Shown here piece after piece: positions 40,068-53,250 of a DNA stretch of 64,000 nucleotides. A program made the translations under genes and the position numbers. The notes under the pieces were generated by a model. That model had not been told where the DNA came from. It did no database searches and saw nothing but the letters and a program-made list of their open reading frames with translations. Source of the DNA: Dimorphilus gyrociliatus (Eukaryota; Annelida; Polychaeta; Dinophilidae). Position 1 is the first letter of the stretch; every line of letters begins with the position of its first letter. The stretch covers positions 922,916 through 986,915 of the forward strand of contig CAJFCJ010000020.1 in the NCBI GenBank assembly GCA_904063045.1. The letters are read 5' to 3'.

Positions 40068-43000
40068 ATGTCATTAAGAAAAAAAGATTTTCTCTTTTGT
40101 ATGCTGGAAACAGAAGTGACACCTATCGAGAATCTTAGAGCACTGAAATCATTTGCCTATCTGAAAGTTCACTGCTGCACTTATCAAGGGAAAATGTCTC
40201 TGAATATTTCTTTTCTGAATATTTCTATGCTGAACGAAAGTCATGGAAATTGTTCAAAAAGTAACTATGAACAGTATCATTTACCTGTAAGTACTTTTAA
40301 AACTCTTACAATTGACAAGAACACTTTGAAAGTGTGGTGTTTTTCATTTCTGCTAGGAATTCGATATAATATTTATCCTTTTGATTTTTTCAATTCATAA
40401 TTTCTTTCATATCTTGCATCTCCCATAGAAAAGTACCGGTTGTCTTCTTTATATATACTTTCTTTAAGATGGGAGAGTATTTGATACTCTTATGTTTAGT
40501 GCAACAAAACTAGACATATCTAACAACTAAGCTTTATTGTACCTTATGGAAAAAATTACATTGAAAAGGCTAGTAGTAAAAAGAGATGGCGGTAATCATA
40601 AGTTTTTCTTATTTTTTTTTTTTTCAAATTTCTTCATATTTATAAAAACTTTTGAAAGAAAACAAAAATTTACCTTCATATTTCCAAAACCATTATCTAA
40701 ATTACTTGCGGCATTTATTATATATACTGGCTGGAAGAAAAGCAGAGGCAGCTTTGGATTACGCATCACGTTTTGCAACAAAAATCAAAAGAGTTATATA
40801 AGCAATTACATACAAAACATATATTCAAGCAATTTATATGAAAGGCGTAATTTAATTAAGTAGCAATTAAGTTACCTCTTTATTGGCTAAAAAGAAAGAA
40901 TATTGATATATGATATATAGAGAGTAATAGTGATACATGATATTGTACAAAAACATATCATGGTGTACATAAACAAGATATATAAATTTATATATGTATA
41001 TTTACCATTAACTTATAAATAATGAACAATATTTTAAAATTTCGTTCAATTTTAAGATATATATATATATATATTTACTGTATATATATACACACACACG
41101 CTCATACAAACATTCACACTTACTCACGTATACACAGACATATATATATACTTGTCTTCTTTAATGGGCTAAATTCGTCAGAGAAGGAAACGCTAGACTC
41201 TGAATAAAACAAAAAACTCAGCTAGACTCTTCCGTTTGCAGCAAATTGTGTGTTAGGAGCTACGCCTTCAATGTTCTTATTTTCACAAACTTACTTTTAA
41301 TTATTTAAGGTAAATTTTGCTCTAATTAGGTAGAAAAAAACGTAAATAGCCTTAACTTTGTCTCTTTAACAGGTACTAATGCTAAGTTTAAAGGCTTATT
41401 CTAAAATATATTTCTTTTATTATATTCTTTATCGTCCTCCTTTCTTTCTATTTAGAATTGATCATGTCAAAATATTTGGTCCAAATATTTTGGACAACTT
41501 CAATAGATATAGGATTAAAATTGATTTGTTAACTAAAGCTTTAGGGTAAAGTTACTTGATCGTTGCGAAGACTTGTATCCTTAATTACTTTCACAACTAT
41601 GACGCCAATTGTTGTTAGAAAAGGGTAAAAAAGGATAAATACACGTAAAATTTTAATATACTTCAATGCTTAAAAAACTTTTTGCAACTCATCGCTATTA
41701 TATTTGGATAAACAATACAACTGTATATGTATTTACGAGTGGATTGTATATTACACTTTATTTATAAAAAGAATAAATTAATAATTATCTCTTTTAGATA
41801 ATGAGTTATTTTTGGAGAGTTGAAAATATTTGGATAATTAAAAATGTTATTTTATTCGTAGGTTAATTTATAGTTGGGTGTTATCATTGGAAAAAGAAAA
41901 TTATTATTATATTCAACCTATTAATACTTTTCCTAGTAATAATTAACTATTGAAAGGGATACATTTAATGTAGAATTAGAGAGAGGGAGATAGGAAGAGA
42001 GAGAGAGAGAGAGAAAGAAAAGAGAATAATAAAAATCGTGCTTTAAAGAAATTGAACTAACATTCTGTTTCTTATAAAATGTATACCAGTTAGTTTTATG
42101 TAAATATATGATTTAAATATTTATTTATTTAACAATATACTTAACATAAGTACAATATATACAATTTATATATAAATAATTAATTTAAGCTAATTAAAAT
42201 TAATTAATATTACATAAATGATTTTCTCGTGTCTTTTAATATACATGTGCTACTTTCTTTTTCAGCTCAGTCAAAAAATATTTCTAATTGGCCTAACTTC
42301 ATTCGTAATAATTGGAAATACTTTTCTCTTAATTGCTATTTATCTCTCGCCTAATAGAAGTTCTAGAATGAGTTATTTCATTACGATGCTAGCTATAGCG
42401 GGTATATATAAAGAAAAGATTGATTAATATAATATTCTTTATTTTGGATAAATAGGAAATATTGATATATAATTTATTTTTGGTAGATTTAACAGTTGGT
42501 TGCATATCCGTAACGACTGACACAGTTTGGAAATTTACGACTGCATGGTATGGAGGATTAGTAGCTTGTAAAGTCATAAGATATTTTCAAGTGAGTTTAT
42601 TTCTTTTTTAAAGTAACAATAGCTATGTACCGGAAATTAAATAGATACATTCTGTCACCAAAGCTAAAATTAGCTTCACTAGCATATTTCGTGTTTAAAA
42701 ATAGCTGCAAAGGAGAAAAAACTATTGAATAAAGTTATATTGTTCTTTCGTATAATATGTAAAATATGTAACTAATTAGCTCTATTTGTAAATAACTCTG
42801 TAGACACACAGTTGTGATTCTTTGATACTTTTATAAACAGTATATATATAAATTTATATATATTACATATAGATATACATAGTGTCTTCTTGTAGAAAAT
42901 AAATGCTTTAAATCTTGTACTTAAAAAGAAGGGATTGAAGAATTGAGGTCAAGTAATGATGATATTAACCATAAAAGTCAGGTGCTAATTATTCTAAATC

Positions 43001-43710
43001 TATTGATTGGTGCGACCTTAGTATGCAGGAAGAAAGTAACAGCAAATAGCCAAGGGAAATCAACTTTTCGATAGTAGACAATTAACCTTCGTAATAGCTT
43101 ATATACATAATAGCATCCAACATCTAAAGACAACATTAGTAATTTTAAGGGTTATTACTACAGATTTAAAATAAAATCCAATCACTCTTTACTCAACTTA
43201 ATGTAATAGTCGAATATTTTCTACTCAGATAAGGAAAAGTCACATAATTCTATATTTCTAAAAATATCACATTCGTGGAAAAGCAAACAGATTATTATTT
43301 TTTTTAAGTACATGTAAAATAAAGAATGATACATTTAGAAATGAAATTTATCCCAGATTAATACTATATGATATATAGTATATATGAAATATCATATTAT
43401 GAAGTGTATACATATATTGTACATACAATATATATACAGTCATGTATACTTATGTTGCAAGAATAAACGAAATTACTTGGAAAGAGTAAAAATTTAAAGG
43501 AAATTAGCTTGTTTTTAATCAATGAGCCTTTCAAGCAAAAAGAAGCTTAGAATAAAGAATTTCTCTGTTTTTAGAATACAGAGTAATTAATGAATTTATA
43601 TGATGTATATTTATACATTTGTATAGTTTTATATATACTAATAGATATAAATTTATGTATTGCTATATAAAGATCTTTGTTTTTACTCGAATGAACCAGG
43701 TTTAATTAGG

Positions 43711-43742
<32 letters not shown>

Positions 43743-46700
43743 TGAGAGAGAGAAAAAGAGACATTTCTTCTTGTTTGCCTAGTTGAACAACTTTCTCTTC
43801 AAATAAATGGAATTGACGGTAGACACCTTTTCACTAGAGAGATAATAGAATTTATTTAGACAAATTTACTAAAATGCAATGTTCAGATAATGCAATTTAC
43901 CTGCTTTTCATATACTCTTTTGATTGAAAAGGACATTTGTTTTTCCAGAGAGGTCTCTAACTCAACAGGAAATTTTTAATTAAAATATTTCAACGAATAA
44001 TCTAATTTTCAATTGCGCAGTTTCAACTTAAAGTAAAACATCTTTTAAAAACCTTACTCAATTATGTAATCATAGATCCTATATTTTTGATGCTATCGTC
44101 GCTTTGAATGTTTTTACAAGATAGGCAATGGGAACTTAAAGCTTACTCTACCGACCAAAAAGCAGACGAATTAAATTACTGATAAGAATAAAAGGTTAAA
44201 GGAAACAATTTACGTACCTTTCTTTCTTAAAATTTAATCTCTACCCCTCCCTACTCTTTTTTTATAAAAAACGTCCAACATAAACAAGCATGCTTTTAAT
44301 AAAATACACCATAAATAGAAAACGATAAAAGGGATCAAATCGGGGTAATAATTTTGGAAAGTAAAGTCTTATTAACTTAAGAAAAACACTGATTTATTCA
44401 GTGGGAGGATATTTGAAAGATAATTTCCAAGTTAACGTAGTTGTTTGCAGACAAAACATAGAGCATTGCCTGATCAACAAATCTCTCTTCTTAGGTGAAC
44501 GATTTATAGGAAAGATAGCTAAAATTTTAAGAAATATTATAACTATTATCTTTGGAAAGCTCTAATCGAATTATTACTTACAGGCCTACTGTAAAATAGG
44601 ATTAAGGATATAGTCGTATCATTTTATTAGTGTACTTTTAATTGTATAATTTGTTCTATACAGGGGTTTTTCCCCTGTGTTTGATAGCTGGTAATCAGTA
44701 TTCCAATTTTAATAACATTAAGAAGTGATGTAAAATAATAGAAAAAATAACGTACCACCTTAAATATTTTATAGATTCATATCCTTAATACTATAATAGA
44801 AATGTAATATACTATTAAGGTAAAGTTTTAATATGCTGTATATTTATATATATATATACATATGTATACACTTATATATTATCTATCACCTACTAAGTAT
44901 AAATAATTTTTTCTTTCTTTCCAAATCAGTAATTTAAGACGTTTTTAATTAAAATTGTCACCTGAATTACCCCTTTAGAATTATAAGATCACTGATAATC
45001 CGTTTTTTTCTTACTCTCATCATTCTCAAACAGATATAATATTAGAATGTCCATCTCCATGTAAATTAAATGAATGAAAATTGATTCTAATAAATCATAA
45101 AGTCACAAAAAAGAAGTAATGAAAAACTCGCTAAAAATAATTTTTCTTTCTTTGCTGAGAGCATGAAAAAATGTTAATAATGATGGCATCATAAAATTTT
45201 GCATCATTATTACATACATGACTAGATAAAAATCTACAAAAGATAGTTTTTGTATTGTTAATCTAAGACTATATAGAACGTGCTTACATTTAAGAAGAAA
45301 TACATGCAATCTGGGAATGGACTGTGATGTAATTATTTTCATTGTATACATATAAATTTATGTGTACGTTTATAGTGTCTATACATGCACACACTGAGAT
45401 ATATATATATATATAGGGCTTGTATATACTTAGGAGATTAATATGGTAAATATTATAATGTAAACTATTTTAATTAGATCTATTTATATATTTCTTAATT
45501 AATGAAAAAATTTTCACATGAATAGACCATGTATCCATATTTATATATATGTCTATTTTTGCTTTATATAATATATTCTAGCAGGAAAAAATATTATAAA
45601 TATATTTACCTGGTTTATTAGGCTTCGATTTCAAATTGATCAATTACTCCTGCCTATATAAGAATATAATGAATAATGGGGAATCGTTAATTCCAGCCAT
45701 CTAACTTGCTTCTCTCGCTCTTTTTTCTCTTTATTGCCTTCTTTCTTTTTCAGTTTGTTATACACTGTTTTTGTAGTTGTTGACATGTTTGTTTTTCTTT
45801 TCAAAAGTTCATTAGCTTATTGAAATTTAGTCTTTTTTTCTTAAATTTCTCTTGTATCTCTTCTTAATGCTTTCTATTTCAAAGTGAAAACAGACTTTAT
45901 ATGAAATAGATAAAATTATTTGATCACGAAAGTAGAAGAGTATATGATAAGCTTTTCTAATAATGTAAATAACTTAATGAAAATTGTATTTCCTTTAAAA
46001 CATGTATGATAGATAGAATACAAGTCCAAAAAAGGTTACATCTAACTATCTTATAATGATTTAACGTGGCTAAGGCAGAATAAGAGTTGCCGTATTCATC
46101 TAAAATAGGCTCACTTTTCTCAAACTATCGAAGATAATGGAAATTTTTAGCCTTTCGAGCAAAGAATTGCTTGATTTTCTTCAAGATGTTTTATATGAAA
46201 AATAGCATGTTTAACAAGTTACTTTTACTTATCATTTTATACAGGTTATGGTTACATTTGCAGCCACTTATGTTATTGTTGCTCTTAGTATTGACCGACT
46301 CTACGCTATAGCTTGGCCTTTAAAATTTAAAGAAAGTAGTAAGTTTTCATTATTTATAAGATGAAAGCAATTATTAACAAATATAATCACATCCTCTCTT
46401 AAGGCAAACGCAGTAGAATTTTAATTACAATTGCTTGGATATTACCGATGATTTTTGCTTCTCCATATTTAATTTTTACTAAAATTGGTATTGTACATCC
46501 TTGTGATAAAAGACCACAATGTAAAGTTGAAATTCCTCCGTTATCAGGCAAAATTGAATGGAGAGTAAGTTTCAAAATTTCCATATTAAGATAATGATTT
46601 GGAAAGTATAATATTAAAATTCTTTATATATTCTTACTGCAGGTTTTCCTAACAATCCAGGCCGTTTTAGTATTTATCATTCCCACACTTATTATCTCGG

Positions 46701-47330
46701 CTTGTTATATTTCTATTATATACGTTATCTGGAGAAATAGTTCAACATCTACCTCTTTTTCGAGGCTTCAGTTGAGTTGTGAAAGTAATTTATATAAAAA
46801 TCAATTAAAAAATTTATTAATAAGCATTTGCGATAAACAGAAGCGTCCTCTAGAAAAGTGATATCGAGAGCTAAAGTTAAAACTATAAAAGTAACTCTTG
46901 TTATTGTTATTGGTAAATATTACGTAATAGTACTCTCTATTAATATTAATCAACTTAAACTTTGTTCTCATTTCAGCTTTTATACTTTGTTATAGTCCAT
47001 ATTTTCTCTTTCAATTATGCCGAGTTTACAATGCTCTACCTAGCATTAGTAGAAACAATAAATTAAGCGTTTTCATTACTTCTTTAGCTAACTTGAATAG
47101 TGCTACAAATCCAATAATCTATTTTATTTTCTCCATAAGAACAACTACGAGATCAAGGTATAGTAAATTTACTTATCAACAAAGTAAAATGACCTTACAG
47201 TACTGAACTTTACAGATTTCATTTTTGTTGTAAAAGATTTTGGTGCTGCCGAAAATTTAGTAGGCGAACCAATAGATCAAATGACTATGGAATGATGACA
47301 CTGGCTTCAAGTGTCATGGCAATGAGGTGA
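40068..47330 (+). CDS. CCAP / neuropeptide S receptor-like class A GPCR
   Basis: Peptide GPCR at the plasma membrane. Nine exons (40068-40286, 42266-42401, 42487-42590, 46245-46338, 46404-46564, 46643-46784, 46841-46912, 46977-47157, 47216-47330) give 407 residues, all phases consistent. The extracellular N terminus holds four N-glycosylation sequons (NIS, NIS, NES, NCS). TM1 carries IIGN. The TM2 region reads DLTVGCISVTTDTVWKFT, typical of the CCAPR/NPSR/vasopressin group. The TM3 disulfide cysteine is in ACKVIRYFQ and is followed by SIDRLYAIAWPL (DRL instead of DRY). ECL2 has QCKVEIPP, TM5 IPTLIISACY, TM6 FILCYSPYFLF and TM7 NSATNPIIYFIFS. The tail has palmitoylation-type cysteines (CCKRFWCC). 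CCAP receptors share the QCxI...P and IISACY signatures, so this subfamily is favoured over vasopressin receptors. The 3.6-kb intron 42591-46244 is the longest here. The first exon is inferred from phase and sequons. Confidence 0.85.
40584..40592 (+). promoter_or_regulatory. CTCF-core-like motif
   Basis: AGATGGCGG matches the AGRKGGCRS half of the CTCF consensus. It lies in the first intron of the GPCR gene. The 5' half of the consensus is not conserved, so this is weaker than the sites at 30546 and 33650. Confidence 0.2.
43711..43741 (+). repeat. (GT)n microsatellite
   Basis: About fourteen uninterrupted GT units inside the large GPCR intron, directly followed by a GA-rich stretch. Confidence 0.95.
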
Positions 47331-49346
47331 AACTATCAAAAGGACACAAAATACTCAAAACGATCGACAGAACAATAAAGAAAAACGAAGTAGCTTTTTT
47401 TTGTAAAGAATAAGAAACATTTTATTTCTCCCTTTATGGAAAGAGGAAGGAATAAAGTGACTAAAAGAGGCCACCAACAATTCTAATTTACATTTTTCGC
47501 CTTCAAATTTTATGGAACACAAAAAAAAATACTTAGCAAATAATTATATATTGTACCATTAATTGTAACAACTTCTATACAGTAATATCTATAGACTATG
47601 TTATTCATATATACATACTTATATACAGTGTATATATAATATATTTATATATTAATATAAAACATTTAAGGTAAAATAATATTTTATCTTTTATTTAAGA
47701 TATAAATATGATTTTTGTTGTAAATATATCTAACATCTATTAAAAATACACATTAATAGTGACTATTTGATTCTTTATACTATAAACAACAAGAAGATAT
47801 ATATATATATATATATATACTGTATATATATAGGTTTCTTTATCGCAGAATAAAGATGGAAATAGCGTTTGACCATATATTAAAAGATTTTTGAGGCATG
47901 TATAAGAAAATCTTGCTTGAAGGGAGACAACGTATTGATTTTTATCCCTAAGATGAAATTTTTTGATTTTTTCTTAGCGTGCTTTTATACTTAAGACAAT
48001 GTTAATACTTTTAATTTTATTATAATCAGCGTATAGATAATGTAAATAGAATTAGTTTTCAGATAGCTTTTATTGTCCAAAAATCAGGTAAAAGCTTCAG
48101 TAAAAAAAGAAAGGAATTAGGGAAAATACACCTTTTTATTTTTCCTTTTCAGATGTAAACAAGTGTATAAATAAAATTTTTACATTTTTCCTTCCTTTCT
48201 TTATAATAAGGCGTTTAACCTATAACTGCTTAATGGATTTTTTTCTCATTGGATCCTATTTAAATTTCCCTTCTTCCAACTTCTTATCCTCTTTCTTATA
48301 ATTACTGATTACATAATAAAGTACATTTAAACTGATATCTTACATTCTATTTAAGTGATTTAACATGGAATACAACGATATTCTATTAATTACAAACCTT
48401 TTATTTCAATTCATCTATTTCCTTTTGGGTTATCTTTCGTCTATGTTTCCTTTTGAGAAAGATCTAAGTGCACTTGTGGAATGGATTTTCTTTCTAATTT
48501 TCTTCATATTGCCAACTAATTCTTTCGTAAACATTAAACTTTCATGCTATGTTAATTTTACAAAAGAGTTCTATTGCTTTTTAATACTTTTAATTCTTTT
48601 CTCTATTTAGATTTTAATATGTTTTATTGGCAAACTATTCAATAGTTTCAACGTGATAAGTACTTAATAAACCTCTGCACAAATTCCTATTTTACTTCTA
48701 CCTATCAACTCTTTAATCATTTTTTCCAAAGCTTTTATGATTTCGATTTATAGTCAATGAAACCATTGATAGTCTTCTTTTTGAATGAACGAATAGATCG
48801 CGTCCTTTAACGGCTTCAAACAAATTTGAACTTAGAATCTTTTTTCCTCTCATCTTGTTCGGTTCACAGTAAATAGCTTTCAGACATTTATTAACAATAA
48901 GATTCTCTATATTTTCTCCTGTTCCTTTGTAATTCAACAAATAACTCTTATTCTTTTCTTTCATTTTTTGGATCGAATAAGCAAAGTGTTTATTGTAAAA
49001 ATACTCTCTTTGAAAGATATTAGAAAGAAGTAATGTATTGAGAGAAAAAGGAGACTACAGTGATGAGAAATAAAAAGAAAAGAAAATGATTAATTACTTC
49101 AGAAATCACAATTTACACCCTGCACCTTATACAAAAAGATTAGTATAAATCCAGGTTGCTGCTGCCATCTATATAATATCTAGATCTTTCATTCTACCCA
49201 TGCTTTTGTGCAATGGGATTTTAGACAATTTTTATCATATTTTATGCTGCAAAAGTATAACTGCTACAAGCAGATAATGTTATTAAATGATTAATTTATA
49301 TATTAATAATGTATCAACATATGCAGTGTATATACTAATATTAATA
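47331..49346. other. Intergenic spacer before the Tc1 element
   Basis: AT-rich; (TA)n with ACTGTATATA near 47795-47832. Two reading frames of about 80 residues (48365-48610 + and 48713-48964 -) have no recognisable content or splice context. A CTCF-core-like CTGCCATCT sits at 49162-49170. Confidence 0.5.
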
Positions 49347-49602
49347 TAAAGTAAACTTCATAAAAATTGGAACACCTCGAATTTTGAATAGGCCAACGTA
49401 TCAAAAATGTTTTTCACTAAGAAAAAAGATATTTTTTTAATTTTTTCTGCATAAAATGTTAGATGAAGCTTAAATTTATATATAATTTTCTTTCAAATAC
49501 GATTTAGGTAAGATTTTATATCATTTTTTTTTGTTTATATTATGTACTGTTTTGTTGATTTTTTTTTCTTATTTGGCCGCACTTCATAATAATTGGAACA
49601 CC
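49347..49602 (+). repeat. Left inverted repeat of the Tc1 element, with two direct repeats
   Basis: The outer direct repeat is next to the TA duplication and the inner one at 49575-49602. The outermost 50 bases (TAAAGT..ACTTCATAAAA...GGCCAAC) pair imperfectly with the right end. Confidence 0.8.
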
Positions 49603-49624
49603 AACAAAAATGTTCCTATTATTC

Positions 49625-50622
49625 CTACTTTTGTATCTGACTACCCTCTTTTTCAATGCATTGCCTGATTCTATGCCCCATTCCATCATATAGACGTGGT
49701 AACAACCCTGGCTGCTCTTTTATAAGCTCATAAGAGCATTTTTTGATTTTTTTCCACAATTCGTCCTCTGATTCGAATTGTGGACCATCGTATACCAGGT
49801 TTTTGGTAAGGTGCCACATGTTCTCGATTGGGCTGAGGTCGGGGCTCTTTGCTGGCCAATCAAGAGGATGGATATCATTCATTTGAAAGGCTCTTTTAGT
49901 CGTCCTCGCTGTGTGGCACCCAGAATTATCTTGCTGGAAGATGTATTTCCTCCCCATTTTTGCCTCAATCTCTTCGATAACAGGGAGGACATCTTCTACA
50001 ATAAAACAGCTGTAATTTTCAGCATTAAGCCTTTTCCTTATCCACCAAATTTCGAATATTCCATCATAGGTTATTAGTCCCCAGACCATTACTCCACATC
50101 TGCCCAGGTTTTTGTCACCCTGAAATCTTTTTCACCATCTTTGGTCCAGGTATGAAAATCATCTGGCCCACTCAGTGAGAATCTAGCCTCATCAGTGAAA
50201 ATTACTTTAGACCAGTCTAGATTATCACTGATCATCTGGAGGCAGAAACTTTTTCTCCTCTAACAATTATTTGTTGTAAGATCAAGTGTTTGCCTAACTT
50301 GCTTATTCCTAAATTTTTGTTTTTTTAGCTCTCTCTGTATGGTTAATAGGCTAACATCTACATCTAACTCTTTCAAAATTTTTCTTGCTGTCACCCTCTC
50401 CTTATTTATTTTCATTTTTTGTATAGCCCTCTTCATCCTGCCTGTATCTCTCTCTGTAAGTTTCTTTGGACGACCTCTATTCTCCTCTTCTGGTGGTTGA
50501 TACCTTAAAATATTGCTAACAGAAGAGGGTGCCATTCCTAAAGCTCTTGCTGTGGCTTGTAGTTTTTGTAATTCATTGTATTTCTTGAATACAAGCTCCC
50601 TTATGTCTTTACTCCACGACAT
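49625..50622 (-). pseudogene. Tc1-type transposase, interrupted
   Basis: Cut-and-paste transposase of the DDE family. The start at 50622 gives MSWSKDIREL, followed by a paired-like helix-turn-helix DNA-binding region (QATARALGMAPSSVSNIL) and the basic GRPKKLTERD linker. The catalytic core contains the first Asp (VIFTDEARFSLSGPDDF, about 50.15-50.2 kb), the second in YIFQQDNSGCHTA, and Glu in SPDLSPIENMW, with 34 residues between the second Asp and Glu (DD34E). Two lesions break it: an in-frame TAG at 50260-50262 between the two domains, and a frame change near 50090-50120 just before VMVWGLITYDG. All catalytic residues survive in pieces, so inactivation is fairly recent. Confidence 0.88.
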
Positions 50623-50762
50623 ATTTAAATTAGTACAATAAAAATAAAGTAATATAAATGAAATTAACAAATATTTAATAAAGATAACTTAGAAAATCAA
50701 AGATGTTGAAAAAAATGTTTTTTGCGACATCTATTTGAGTGCCAAACCAGATGTCAAGTGAC

Positions 50763-51012
50763 TGTTCCAATAATTATGAAGTGCGGCCAAATAAAGAAAA
50801 AATTGATGAAAATGACCAAAAATATTTTGCTTATAATATTCATAAATATTATCATTTTGTCAATTTTTTTCAATATTATGTAAATATAACCCTTTTTTTA
50901 TAGAAATTTAGACCAAAAAAAATAATTTACAGGGAAAAAACAATTTTAACCGTTAATTAAAAGTTGGCCTATCAAAATTTACGGTGTCCATTCTTTTATG
51001 AAGTCCACTTTA
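50763..51012 (-). repeat. Right inverted repeat of the Tc1 element, with two direct repeats
   Basis: Inner repeat TGTTCCAATAATTATGAAGTG... (50763-50788) and outer repeat ending ATGAAGTCCACTTTA at 51012, next to the flanking TA. Confidence 0.8.
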
Positions 51013-51343
51013 TACTGTATTTCAGACAGGAAAGAGAAATTTCATTGGTATTTTTAACTTTCAGTTTTTCAGTATTTCATAAATAGAAGATCAATAACAA
51101 AAAAAGCACTAAGAATTAATTACAACCTTTCAAAGCCAACAAAAATTTAAACATAATTGATAAATAAAATATGTCAGAGGATAGATATTTTCTTGTCAAA
51201 GATCTACTTTTTTCAAATTCATTTGTTATCTACTACAATAGATCTAGAATAGATTCTTTTGCAATTGCGTGTTGAACAAGAATTTATAATATACAAAACA
51301 TTTGAGCAAACTATTATTAGCAAGAGAGTAAAAGAGTGAGAGA

Positions 51344-51379
<36 letters not shown>

Positions 51380-52560
51380 TCATGAAAACTATTACAGAAT
51401 ATAGGTACATGTAATACTTAGCTCATAAATAAAACTATTTTTATTTTTTAAATGAAACTTTTGTATTCATATTCTAATAGGCTTAGATATAATAAAACTA
51501 TGTTATTACTCGTACATATAACTTTCACCAAAGAAAAAAGTCTTCGTCAATATGACACTAATGAAAGGTACATAAGTTATGATAAGTTGCTTATTCTCCT
51601 TATTTTTCAAATTTATTAATATTAGAAAAGATCAATGAGATAGATTGATTGAAAGTATCAAACAAGTAGTTTTATAGGATTCCTTTTGAAATGATTCAAC
51701 CATATACTAATTTATTTATATTTATATAGGCTATATAATTTTCCATACTAATTTGGAGTTGGATTAAAGAGATGAGTGAAAAATTTTTCAAAAAATTTAT
51801 TTGAAAAATTTTCTCAGGGAACTGTTATTCATTGTGAAAACATCATTCATGAATTATTTGTTATTAAGAATAGAATGAGCAAGGTATTCTAGTCAAACAG
51901 TTGAATCTTTAGAGTCAGAGTATACTGGGTGGAGATATAATATGTCATTCATTTTCAAAAAATCGTATTCAATATAGAAAATATTTATATCACAGTTTAT
52001 AAGAATATTTTCATTCTCTTTTTCTGAGAAAATCGCTTGGACCTAATACAGTAAATTGTATGAAAATAAATCGCTCTATTCGATCTAATCATAAAAAAAG
52101 GCCAAAATTTTGGATTCTCTCTAAGAAGAGAATGAATTGAATATTCACCGAGTGAAAAAGCTTTTAAAAGTAGAATATTCACCGTATGAAAAGGCTTTAA
52201 AAAGTAGAATATTCAGTTTAATTCGTAGGTTTTAAAGTAGACAAGGACAAAAAATACAGTGAACATTTTTCAATATGTGTAAAGGTGAAAACGTGTTTAT
52301 TCTAGTGTAATATGACAATTTACAGGTGCTTTAGAATCGTTAATGTTAAAACACTACCGCAAAATATATAATAGTCAATCATTTCTTTTAACTTTTAAGC
52401 ATTTTGTGTTTTATGGATCCGCCTTCCTTTTTGTTACCTACATCCTATAAGGATTTTTTTAACTTATTTATTTATCTCAAATTTTTTATTTTGACAATCT
52501 ATAGCCCAAACAGTTTGGTAATATTTTTCATCTTTAAAAATAATCCTTATAAACTTCCCC
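51013..52560. other. Intergenic spacer with short tandem repeat
   Basis: No exon seen. It includes a (GA)n run at about 51351-51377 and the 34-bp tandem repeat at 52139-52216. Confidence 0.5.
52139..52216 (+). repeat. 34-bp tandem repeat, about 2.3 copies
   Basis: The units start GAATATTCACCG at 52139 and 52173 and a partial one at 52207. The first two units differ at only a few positions. Confidence 0.8.
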
Positions 52561-52569
52561 TCCTTATAT

Positions 52570-53250
52570 TTTCCATTATTTTTAAGTGAGGGAAAGTGGC
52601 GGACCATTTTATGTCTTTTTTGTATAGAGAATGAAAGGTTGGAATCAGTGTCTCCTCTGGAATAGCTCTATAGTCCTCATTCTATGCTTGACAAAAGATA
52701 AGTTTTCTCTACTCTCAAAAGAAACCTCTCTGCTTAGAGAAAACTTTGTTCTATTTTTTCAGATCGTACCAGTAATAGGCCCAGCTGTCTAAATTGAATT
52801 TATCTTCATCACTGAACATAATCTTGTGCCAAAAATTGAGATCACGATAAATGTAGCAGAAAGTCAATCTTTGATCAATAGCTCTACAAGTTGATGTTGG
52901 CTTTTTCAACATTTTCCTTTCCCTTCAATACATTTTGGATAATGCTTATGCAGCTTGGAAGAATTAGTCCTCTTTTTCTATTTTCAATGGATATTGACTT
53001 GTTTTGTGAAAAATCAACAATTGTTTTCTTCTGAATCTTGATATAGATTCTTCCCCCTCCTCGCCCCCTCCCCTACTACATTCACACTCTCTAGTCTTTT
53101 CTGAATCTTTGAAGTATTCCCTAATAGTAACTTTGCTTCTTCAAATACTTTTTGCTAATTTTTCAAGAATGGCTTTCCTCTCCTAAAAATTTCAATTTTC
53201 CTTTACTCCACCTCTCTTTCAATATATAATGCAACTATGCATAAAACATA
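52570..53250 (-). pseudogene. Relic of a second, older Tc1/mariner transposase
   Basis: On the minus strand, NFWHKIMFSDEDKFNLDSWA...YYWYD (about 52.75-52.85 kb) matches the first catalytic Asp region of Tc1-like transposases (W-K-I-x-F-SDE-x-KF). Downstream, AIPEETLIPTFHSLY resembles the LE-x-x-L-x-P stretch before the second Asp. Frames are broken by many stops and indels, and no terminal repeats are recognisable. It is unrelated at the sequence level to the element at 49.3 kb. Low resolution at both ends. Confidence 0.5.

Larger units (their letters stand above)
49347..51012 (-). mobile_element. Tc1/mariner-superfamily DNA transposon with IR/DR-type ends
   Basis: The element is about 1.67 kb and flanked by TA on both sides (49345-49346 and 51013-51014), the Tc1 target-site duplication. 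Each end carries a long imperfect inverted repeat of roughly 230-250 bp that contains two copies of a short direct repeat. On the left these are ACTTCATAAAAATTGGAACA (about 49355) and ACTTCATAATAATTGGAACA (49581-49600). On the right the inverted counterparts lie at 50763-50788 and near 50975-51010. The inner left and right copies differ at one base over 26. This is the IR/DR plan known from Sleeping Beauty and related Tc1 elements. The interior holds a minus-strand transposase with DD34E spacing. The transposase is broken, so this copy is non-autonomous. Confidence 0.9.

Noticed and set aside
48365-48964. Two reading frames of about 80 residues on opposite strands
   Set aside because: No splice context, no recognisable motif, composition typical of random AT-rich frames.
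52139-52216. Short repeat array as a CRISPR
   Set aside because: The units are contiguous with no spacers, and the window is animal nuclear DNA.
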